40,371 bases of DNA from positions 170,264 through 210,634 of the forward strand of contig NZ_JYOA01000007.1 of the NCBI RefSeq assembly GCF_000955805.1, written 5' to 3'. Under the pieces are notes generated by a model. It searched no databases and was not told where the DNA came from. It saw only the letters and a program-made list of their open reading frames with translations. The DNA is from Pseudomonas sp. 21. GTDB lineage: Bacteria > Pseudomonadota > Gammaproteobacteria > Pseudomonadales > Pseudomonadaceae. This document shows positions 34,826 to 40,371 of the stretch, piece after piece. The position numbers were made by a program, and so were the translations under genes. How positions within the stretch are numbered: the stretch's first letter is position 1; every line of letters begins with the position of its first letter.

Positions 34826-35830
34826 ATGCCGACCGACGCCAAGCGCCCGCTGCAGCTCAACGACCTGGGCCAGCTGCGCCACTTCCTCTCGCTCGACGGG
34901 TTGTCCCGCGAACTGCTGACTGAAATCCTCGACACCGCCGACTCCTTCCTCGAAGTCGGCGCCCGCGCGGTGAAGAAAGTCCCGCTGCTGCGCGGCAAGA
35001 CCGTGTGCAACGTGTTCTTCGAGAACTCCACGCGCACCCGTACCACCTTCGAGCTGGCCGCCCAGCGCCTGTCCGCCGACGTCATCTCGCTGAACGTGTC
35101 GACCTCCTCGACCAGCAAGGGCGAGACGCTCACCGACACCCTGCGCAACCTCGAGGCCATGGCCGCCGACATGTTCGTCGTGCGCCACAGCGACTCGGGC
35201 GCCGCGCACTTCATCGCCGAGCACGTCAGCCCCAACGTCGCCGTGATCAACGGCGGCGACGGCCGCCACGGCCACCCGACCCAGGGCATGCTCGACATGC
35301 TCACCATCCGTCGCCACAAGGGCAGCTTCGAGAACCTCTCGGTGGCCATCGTCGGCGACATCCTGCACTCGCGGGTGGCACGCTCCGACATGCTCGCGCT
35401 GAAGACCCTCGGCTGCCCGGACATCCGTGTCATCGCCCCGCGCACCCTGCTGCCGGTGGGCCTGGAAGAGCAGTACGGGGTGAAGGTCTACACCAACGCC
35501 GACGAAGGCCTGAAGGACGTCGACGTGGTGATCATGCTGCGCCTGCAGCGCGAGCGCATGGCCGGCGGCCTGCTGCCCAGCGAAGGCGAATTCTTCAAGC
35601 TCTACGGCCTGACCCAGAAGCGCCTGAAGCTGGCCAAGCCCGACGCCATCGTCATGCACCCCGGCCCGATCAACCGCGGCGTGGAGATCGACTCCGCCGT
35701 GGCCGACGGCGAACAGTCGGTGATCCTCAACCAGGTCACCTACGGCATCGCCATCCGCATGGCCGTGCTGTCCATGGCCATGAGCGGCCAGAACGCCCAA
35801 CGACAGCTGGAACAGGAGGACGCGCAATGA
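34826..35830 (+). CDS. pyrB: Aspartate carbamoyltransferase catalytic subunit PyrB
   Basis: Catalyses carbamoyl phosphate plus aspartate to carbamoyl aspartate, the first committed step of UMP synthesis. The 334 residues include the N-terminal extension (about 1-30) that in Pseudomonas binds nucleotide inhibitors. Active-site motifs: [15 protein letters not shown] (carbamoyl phosphate), [12 protein letters not shown], and [14 protein letters not shown]. There is no pyrI-type regulatory subunit. Instead the next gene encodes the inactive dihydroorotase homologue with which Pseudomonas PyrB forms a dodecamer. The stop overlaps that gene's start (ATGA). The ribosome site is AGGG at 9 nt. Confidence 0.97.
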   Translation: MPTDAKRPLQLNDLGQLRHFLSLDGLSRELLTEILDTADSFLEVGARAVKKVPLLRGKTVCNVFFENSTRTRTTFELAAQRLSADVISLNVSTSSTSKGETLTDTLRNLEAMAADMFVVRHSDSGAAHFIAEHVSPNVAVINGGDGRHGHPTQGMLDMLTIRRHKGSFENLSVAIVGDILHSRVARSDMLALKTLGCPDIRVIAPRTLLPVGLEEQYGVKVYTNADEGLKDVDVVIMLRLQRERMAGGLLPSEGEFFKLYGLTQKRLKLAKPDAIVMHPGPINRGVEIDSAVADGEQSVILNQVTYGIAIRMAVLSMAMSGQNAQRQLEQEDAQ

Positions 35831-37098
35831 CCGTCAGCATCCGTGGCGCCCACCTGATCGACCCCGCCAGCGGCCTGGACAAGGTCTGCGACCTGCACAT
35901 CGAGGCCGGCCGCATCGTCGCCATCGGCGATGCTCCCGCGGACTTCCACGCCGTCCAGGAAATCGACGCCGCCGGCCTGATCGCCGCGCCCGGCCTGGTG
36001 GACCTGAGCGTCGCCCTGCGCGAGCCGGGCTACAGCCGCAAGGGCAGCATCGAAAGCGAAACCCGCGCTGCCGCTGCCGGCGGCGTCACCAGCCTGTGCT
36101 TCCCGCCGCAAACCAAGCCGGTGCTGGACACTTCCGCCGTCGCCGAGCTGATCCTCGACCGCGCCCGCGAAGCCGGCAACGCCAAGGTCTTTCCCATCGG
36201 TGCGCTGACCAAGGGCCTGGCCGGCGAGCAGCTGTCCGAGCTGGTCGCCCTGAGCGACGCCGGCTGCGTCGCCTTCACCAACGGCCTGGCGCCGATGGCG
36301 AGCAACCGTGTGCTGCTGCGCTCGCTGGAGTACGCGGCGACCTTCGACCTCACCGTGATCTTCACCTCCCAGGACCATGAGCTGGCCGAGGGCGGCCTCG
36401 CCCACGAAGGCCCGACCGCCAGCTTCCGCGGCCTCGCCGGCATCCCGGAAACCGCCGAGACCGTGGCCCTGGCGCGCAACCTGCTGCTGGTCGAGCAATC
36501 CGGTGTGCGTGCGCACTTCAGCCAGCTGACCAGCGCCCGCGGCGTCGAGCTGATCGCCCAGGCCCAGGCCCGCGGCCTGCCGGTGACCGCCGACGTGGCG
36601 CTGTACCAGCTGATCCTCACCGACGAGGCACTGGCGGACTTCTCCAGCCTGTACCACGTGCAGCCGCCGCTGCGCTCGCACAAGGACCGCGAGGCCCTGC
36701 GCGAAGCGGTGAAGAGCGGCGTGATCCAGGCCATCGCCAGCCACCACCAGCCCCACGAGCAGGACGCGAAGAACGCCCCGTTCGCCGCCACCGATCCGGG
36801 CATCAGCAGCGTCGAACTGCTGCTGCCGCTGGCCATGACCCTGGTGCAGGACGGCCTGCTCGACCTGCCGACCCTGCTGGCGCGCCTGTCCAGCGGCCCG
36901 GCCGCCGCCCTGCGCCTGCCGGCCGGCAAGCTGGCGATCGGCGCAGCCGCCGACGTGGTGCTGTTCGAAGCCGACGGCCAGACCCTGGCCGGCGAGACCT
37001 GGCATTCCCGCGGCCAGAACTGCCCGTTCCTCGGCCACTGCCTGCCGGGCGTGGTGCGTTGCACCCTGGTGGACGGGCATATCGTCCACGCGGTCTGA
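35827..37098 (+). CDS. pyrC': Non-catalytic dihydroorotase homologue PyrC'
   Basis: A 423-residue amidohydrolase-fold protein that supports assembly and activity of PyrB in the Pseudomonas aspartate transcarbamoylase complex, with no dihydroorotase activity of its own. The metal centre is lost. The usual PGLVDxHVHxRxPG block reads [15 protein letters not shown], with Ser61 and Ala63 replacing the H-x-H pair. The later histidine-bearing block is [13 protein letters not shown], without His. The final D-x-A-P-H block reads SHHQPHEQD. It overlaps pyrB by 4 nt (ATGA), enforcing co-production. A clear terminator follows 18 nt after the stop. A true catalytic pyrC must be elsewhere. Confidence 0.95.
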   Translation: MTVSIRGAHLIDPASGLDKVCDLHIEAGRIVAIGDAPADFHAVQEIDAAGLIAAPGLVDLSVALREPGYSRKGSIESETRAAAAGGVTSLCFPPQTKPVLDTSAVAELILDRAREAGNAKVFPIGALTKGLAGEQLSELVALSDAGCVAFTNGLAPMASNRVLLRSLEYAATFDLTVIFTSQDHELAEGGLAHEGPTASFRGLAGIPETAETVALARNLLLVEQSGVRAHFSQLTSARGVELIAQAQARGLPVTADVALYQLILTDEALADFSSLYHVQPPLRSHKDREALREAVKSGVIQAIASHHQPHEQDAKNAPFAATDPGISSVELLLPLAMTLVQDGLLDLPTLLARLSSGPAAALRLPAGKLAIGAAADVVLFEADGQTLAGETWHSRGQNCPFLGHCLPGVVRCTLVDGHIVHAV

Positions 37099-37116
37099 CG
37101 CCAGCAGCTCCATGAA

Positions 37117-37140
37117 AAAGCCCGCCGATTGGCGGGCTTT
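37117..37140 (+). terminator. Rho-independent terminator after pyrC'
   Basis: AAAGCCCGCC-GATT-GGCGGGCTTT, a perfect 10-bp stem 18 nt beyond the pyrC' stop, with A5 before and T3 after. It ends only 19 nt before the start of the next small gene. Confidence 0.85.
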
Positions 37141-37159
37141 CCACGAACGGAAGCGTCCT

Positions 37160-37531
37160 ATGGTGACCATCCCTCAGCACGGCCCCCGCAACGAACTGAA
37201 CGACATGCGAACGTTCGCGGAAGACTTGTTGCAACTCCCCGCCATCGAAACCTGGCGCATCTGCATCGACTGGTGCACTGGAGAGCGGGCCCTGGAAATC
37301 GAGAGTCTCTCTCAGGACGGGCTGGAGCTGAGCAATGCTGAATTCTGGTCGTTGTACAAAGGCATCTATCAAACGATAGATGGCGAATTCACCGCTCTCG
37401 CGGCCGGGCAGATCATCTGCACCTTCACGGTGGTGGATTCATCCTATTGGGAGATTCAGGGCCCAGAGCCCTTCGAGCTGCACATGCACCAGCGTTATGG
37501 GCTTTTTAGCTCCCCAAATCATCAAGGCTAA
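37160..37531 (+). CDS. Small orphan protein of unknown function
   Basis: I do not recognise this 123-residue acidic protein. The ATG at 37160 is chosen because GGAAG lies 6 nt upstream; the frame extends to 37112, but that start would sit in the pyrC' terminator stem. The product is probably cytoplasmic: no signal peptide or membrane helix, three Cys and several Trp, with alternating strands (WRICIDWCTGERALEIESL; IICTFTVVDSSYWEIQ) suggesting an alpha/beta fold. Base composition and codon use (TTG, TCT, AGC, ATA) are clearly less GC-biased than the neighbours, a sign of acquisition. I recall no counterpart here in P. aeruginosa. Size and acidity would also suit an immunity protein, but no partner toxin is present; that is a guess. 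Confidence 0.72.
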   Translation: MVTIPQHGPRNELNDMRTFAEDLLQLPAIETWRICIDWCTGERALEIESLSQDGLELSNAEFWSLYKGIYQTIDGEFTALAAGQIICTFTVVDSSYWEIQGPEPFELHMHQRYGLFSSPNHQG

Positions 37532-37533
37532 GA

Positions 37534-37663
37534 CGTAGGGCGTATAACGCTCCGCGTTATACGCCAATCAACGGTGGTCCCAGAGCGCTTCGAGCCTATC
37601 CTCGGAGCCAGTGATGGCCTGATGTGATACGGCGTATAACCGCGAACGGTTATACGCCCTACG
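37534..37663. repeat. 130-bp element with palindromic terminal inverted repeats
   Basis: The outer ends CGTAGGGCGTATAAC (37534-37548) and GTTATACGCCCTACG (37649-37663) are exact inverted repeats. Each end is itself a hairpin with a perfect 12-bp stem: GGCGTATAACGC-TCC-GCGTTATACGCC, and GGCGTATAACCG-CGAA-CGGTTATACGCC. The 65-nt centre shows nothing recognisable. The element begins 2 nt after the orphan gene's stop and ends 2 nt before the stop of the convergent gene, so it probably also ends both transcripts. A related GTAGGGCGGATAAC sequence occurs at 2769-2782. Confidence 0.85.
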
Positions 37664-37665
37664 CC

Positions 37666-38835
37666 TCAGATCGTAGCCAGCGCCCTGGCCAGATCGCTGC
37701 GCAGATCCTCCACGTCCTCCACACCCACCGACAACCGGATCAGCGAATCACCAATCCCCAGCTCCGCACGGTTCTCCGCAGGGATGCTGGCGTGGGTCAT
37801 GATCGCCGGGTGTTCGATCAGGCTTTCCACGCCGCCCAGGCTTTCCGCCAGGGCGAACAGCTGGACGTTCTCCAGGAAGCGCCGCGAGCCGGCCAGGTCG
37901 GTGTCCAGGTCCAGCGAGATCATTCCGCCGAAGCCCTTCATCTGCCGGCGCGCCAGTTCATGCTGCGGGTGCGAGGCCAGTCCGGGGTAATACACACGCT
38001 TCACCTGCGGCTGCTGTTCCAGCCACTTCGCCAGGTCGAGGGCATTGGCGCAGTGCCGCTCCATGCGCAGCGCCAGGGTCTTCACGCCGCGCAGGGTGAG
38101 GAAGGCATCGAACGGCCCGGCGATGGCGCCGACGGAGTTCTGCAGGAAGCCCACGCGCTCGGCGAGGTCGGGGTTGTCGCCGACGATGGCGATGCCGCCG
38201 ATGACGTCCGAATGGCCATTGAGGTACTTGGTGGTGGAGTGCACCACGATGTCGAAGCCCAGCTCCAGCGGCCGCTGGATCCACGGGCTGGCGAAGGTAT
38301 TGTCGGCCACGCAGAGGATGCCGCGCTCGCGGCAGGTGCGGGCGATGGCGGCCAGATCGGTCAGGCGCAGCAGCGGGTTGCTCGGGGTTTCCACCCAGAC
38401 CATGCGCGTCTCGTCGGTGAGCGCCGCTTTCAGCGCGCCAGGCTGGGACAGGTCGGCGAAGTGGAAATCGTGCCCGGCGCTGCGCCGCCGTACCCGCTCG
38501 AACAGGCGGAAGGTGCCGCCATACAGGTCATTGCCGGAGACGATGTGCGAGCCGGCGTCGAGCAGCTCCAGCACCGCCGAGATGGCCGCCAGCCCCGAGG
38601 CGAAGGCGAACGCCTTGCTGCCACCTTCCAGGTCCGCCACGCAGCGCTCCAGCGCCCAGCGCGTGGGGTTGTGCGAGCGCCCGTAGTCCAGACCCTTGTG
38701 CACGCCGGGGCTGTCCTGGCGGTAGGTGGAGTTGGCGTAGATCGGCGGCATGATCGCCCCGGTGGAAGGGTCCGGCTCCTGCCCGGCGTGGATCACGCGG
38801 GTGGCGAAACCGAGGCGGTCGTCGTGCTGGCTCAT
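37666..38835 (-). CDS. Cystathionine gamma-lyase / gamma-synthase family PLP enzyme
   Basis: A 389-residue Cys/Met-metabolism PLP enzyme. With the neighbouring cystathionine beta-synthase it most likely acts as cystathionine gamma-lyase, splitting cystathionine to cysteine, ammonia and 2-oxobutyrate (reverse transsulfuration). The ATG at 38835 (MSQHDDRLGFATRVIHAGQ) has GGAGGA 7 nt upstream. Family marks: FATRVIHAGQEPDPSTGAI, YGRSHNPTRWALE, FASGLAAISAVLELL, and Lys203 in HSTTKYLNGHSDVIGG as the Schiff-base lysine. A gamma-synthase (metB) role cannot be excluded from sequence alone. The start overlaps the upstream gene's stop (ATGA), so the pair is coupled. Confidence 0.93.
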   Translation of the reverse strand: MSQHDDRLGFATRVIHAGQEPDPSTGAIMPPIYANSTYRQDSPGVHKGLDYGRSHNPTRWALERCVADLEGGSKAFAFASGLAAISAVLELLDAGSHIVSGNDLYGGTFRLFERVRRRSAGHDFHFADLSQPGALKAALTDETRMVWVETPSNPLLRLTDLAAIARTCRERGILCVADNTFASPWIQRPLELGFDIVVHSTTKYLNGHSDVIGGIAIVGDNPDLAERVGFLQNSVGAIAGPFDAFLTLRGVKTLALRMERHCANALDLAKWLEQQPQVKRVYYPGLASHPQHELARRQMKGFGGMISLDLDTDLAGSRRFLENVQLFALAESLGGVESLIEHPAIMTHASIPAENRAELGIGDSLIRLSVGVEDVEDLRSDLARALATI

Positions 38836-40205
38836 GCGAGGGTCCTCCGTAGATGGTTGAGCAGGTCGAAACGGGTAATCAGGCCGTGGAAGCCCGAGGC
38901 GTCGGCGATGATCGCCACCAGCCCGCGCGCCAGCACGGCTTCGAGTTCCTTGAGGCTGGCGCCGGGCGCGAGGGTTTCCGGGGCGGTGCTCATGGCGCTG
39001 GCGACATCGCTGCGGAAATGCGCCGGGTCGTCGTGCACGCCCAACAGGATGTCGGACTCGTCGATGACGCCGACCAGGCGCTGGCCGTCGAGCACGGGGA
39101 GCTGTGAGATGTCCGCCAGGCGCATGCGCTGGAAGGCGGTGAGCAGGGTGTCGCCGGGACCGACGGCGACCACCCTGCCCTCCTCGAAGCGCCGCGCGAC
39201 GATGTCGCGCAGGTCGCCGTAGCGCTTGCGCTGCAGCAGCCCCTGGTCGGTCATCCACTGGTCGTTGTAGATCTTCGAGAGGTAGCGCGTGCCGGTATCG
39301 CAGACCAGGCTGACCACGCGCTTGGGTTCCTTCTGCTCGCGGCAGAAACGCAGGGCAGCGGCCAGCAGTGTGCCGGTGGACGAACCGGCGGCAATGCCTT
39401 CGTTGCGCAGCAGCTCGCGGGCGGTGCTGAAGCTTTCCTCGTCGCTGATGGAATAGGCATGGCGCACGCTGGAGAGGTCGGCAATCGACGGCACGAAATC
39501 CTCGCCGATGCCTTCCACCGCCCAGGAGCCGGGCGTGCCGATGGCGCCGGAGCGCGAGTACTCGGCCATGATCGAGCCCACCGGGTCGGCCAGGACCATT
39601 TCCAGGTCCGGCTGGACCTTCTGGAAGAACCGGGTCAGGCCGGTCAGGGTGCCGGCGGAACCGACGCCGACCACCACGGCGTCGAGGTCATGGCCGGCCT
39701 GCGCCCAGATTTCCGGGGCGGTGCCGGTCTCGTGGGCCAGCGGGTTGGCGGGGTTGTTGAACTGGTCGGCGAAGAAGGCGTTCGGCAGGTCTTTCGCCAG
39801 GCGCGCGGCAACGTCCTGGTAGTACTCGGGGTGGCCCTTGCCGACGTCGGAGCGGGTGATGTGCACCTCGGCGCCCATGGCGCGCAGGTGCAGGACCTTC
39901 TCGGTGGACATCTTGTCCGGCACCACCAGCACCACCCGGTAGCCCTTGGCGCGGCCCACCAGCGCCAGGCCCAGGCCGGTGTTGCCGGCGGTGGCTTCGA
40001 CTATCACGCCGCCGGGCTTGAGCCGGCCGTCGCGCTCGGCGGCCTCGATCATGGCGACGCCGATGCGGTCCTTGATGGAGCCGCCGGGGTTCTGCGATTC
40101 GAGCTTGAGGAACAGGGTGCAGGGTCCGGTATCGAAGCGCGTGACGCGGACCATGGGGGTATTGCCGATCAGGTCGAGTACGGCGGGGCGGGATTCGTTG
40201 CTCAT
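38832..40205 (-). CDS. cbs: Cystathionine beta-synthase with C-terminal CBS domains
   Basis: Condenses serine and homocysteine to cystathionine, the first step of cysteine formation from methionine. The ATG at 40205 has AAGGAG 8 nt upstream and gives 457 residues; an in-frame GTG three codons earlier overlaps that site. The catalytic fold-type II PLP domain (about 1-320) has Lys45 in NPGGSIKDRIG, the VEATAGNTGLGLAL loop, and GVGSAGTLTGL for the PLP phosphate. Two CBS (Bateman) domains (about 335-457; ISQLPVLDGQRLVGVIDESDIL) may bind adenosyl ligands. The N-terminal haem-binding extension of animal enzymes is absent. It forms an operon with the downstream lyase. Confidence 0.95.
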   Translation of the reverse strand: MSNESRPAVLDLIGNTPMVRVTRFDTGPCTLFLKLESQNPGGSIKDRIGVAMIEAAERDGRLKPGGVIVEATAGNTGLGLALVGRAKGYRVVLVVPDKMSTEKVLHLRAMGAEVHITRSDVGKGHPEYYQDVAARLAKDLPNAFFADQFNNPANPLAHETGTAPEIWAQAGHDLDAVVVGVGSAGTLTGLTRFFQKVQPDLEMVLADPVGSIMAEYSRSGAIGTPGSWAVEGIGEDFVPSIADLSSVRHAYSISDEESFSTARELLRNEGIAAGSSTGTLLAAALRFCREQKEPKRVVSLVCDTGTRYLSKIYNDQWMTDQGLLQRKRYGDLRDIVARRFEEGRVVAVGPGDTLLTAFQRMRLADISQLPVLDGQRLVGVIDESDILLGVHDDPAHFRSDVASAMSTAPETLAPGASLKELEAVLARGLVAIIADASGFHGLITRFDLLNHLRRTLA

Positions 40206-40351
40206 GGCAGCCACTCCTTCTGGGCGCCATGGGGATCGCCCGGCGGCGCCTGCTACTGTCCTCCTGACCTTAGGCGGGAGGCACAGCTCGCGCCAGGCGG
40301 CGCGACGAAAGAAAGCGGCGTAGGAAGTGTGCGGAACATGCGGCTCTCAAC

Positions 40352-40371
40352 TGTAGGAGCGGGCCATGCCC
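40352..40371. repeat. Partial REP-type palindrome at the right window edge
   Basis: TGTAGGAGCGGGCCATGCCC, cut by the window end. It shares CATGCCC with the first seven bases of the window, and the two together would make one complete REP palindrome. Confidence 0.7.

Noticed and set aside
35005..35826. A frame open through pyrB and continuous with pyrC'
   Set aside because: Arg/His/Pro-rich out-of-frame translation of pyrB. The pyrC' protein starts at the ATGA overlap at 35827.
38836..39258. N-terminal extension of the cystathionine gamma-lyase frame
   Set aside because: The extra 141 residues are low-complexity Arg/Ala/Pro sequence antisense-free but out of frame with the cystathionine beta-synthase gene. 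The ATG at 38835 has GGAGGA and the family's usual N-terminus.
1..40371. CRISPR array, prophage, integrase, IS element, tRNA or rRNA genes
   Set aside because: Searched by eye. The only repeats are REP-like palindromes, the 130-bp element, the chpA internal repeat and the short tandem repeat near pilG; no transposase or integrase reading frame and no tRNA-like cloverleaf was recognised.

Overview
The window is chromosomal DNA of a Pseudomonas from the P. aeruginosa lineage, but not P. aeruginosa itself. The DNA is GC-rich with strong G/C third-position bias. Gene order matches, gene by gene, the P. aeruginosa stretch from oprM-mexB-mexA-mexR through bioA, the whole Pil-Chp chemosensory cluster, gshB, tonB3, algH, ruvX and the pyr genes to cystathionine beta-synthase. 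Proteins such as PilG, PilH, PilJ and AlgH look nearly identical to their P. aeruginosa counterparts, while MexR, MexA and ChpA differ visibly. These comparisons come from recalled family knowledge; no database search was run.

Layout. Positions 1-3083: a chemoreceptor gene behind a convincing FliA (sigma-28) promoter, a UPF0158 gene, and a 400-bp repeat-rich gap that holds a duplicated 3' end of that UPF0158 gene. Positions 3084-9600: the efflux operon mexA-mexB-oprM (minus strand) and its divergent repressor gene mexR, with two MexR operators and two candidate mexA promoters. Positions 9613-12438: a yceI/cytochrome b561 pair and a flavin amine oxidase, all minus strand. Positions 12630-14818: bioA and rsmE, plus strand. 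Positions 14988-30877: the complete pilG-pilH-pilI-pilJ-pilK-chpA-chpB-chpC-chpD-chpE cluster, minus strand. Positions 31158-37098: gshB, tonB3, algH, ruvX, pyrR, pyrB and an inactive dihydroorotase homologue, plus strand. Positions 37160-40205: a small orphan gene, a palindromic intergenic element, and the reverse transsulfuration pair (cystathionine gamma-lyase type and cystathionine beta-synthase).

How the genes work together. PilJ senses the pilus or surface signal and PilI/ChpC couple it to the giant kinase ChpA. PilK and ChpB adapt the receptor. ChpA phosphorylates PilG and PilH, which control type IV pilus extension and retraction and cAMP/Vfr signalling. TonB3, just beyond gshB, is also known to be needed for twitching. 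MexA-MexB-OprM forms one tripartite drug pump repressed by MexR. PyrB and the dihydroorotase-like protein form the Pseudomonas aspartate transcarbamoylase complex.

The least explained features are these: an apparent sigma-54 type -24/-12 element plus a 21/22-bp tandem repeat upstream of pilG; a roughly 500-residue acidic linker in ChpA with about 13 short aromatic-acidic motifs; an in-frame internal duplication in chpA; a MexR whose redox Cys30 has moved to position 29; and a lower-GC orphan gene squeezed between a terminator and a 130-bp inverted-repeat element. Both window ends lie inside the same family of REP palindromes. No tRNA, rRNA, CRISPR, IS element or prophage was seen.
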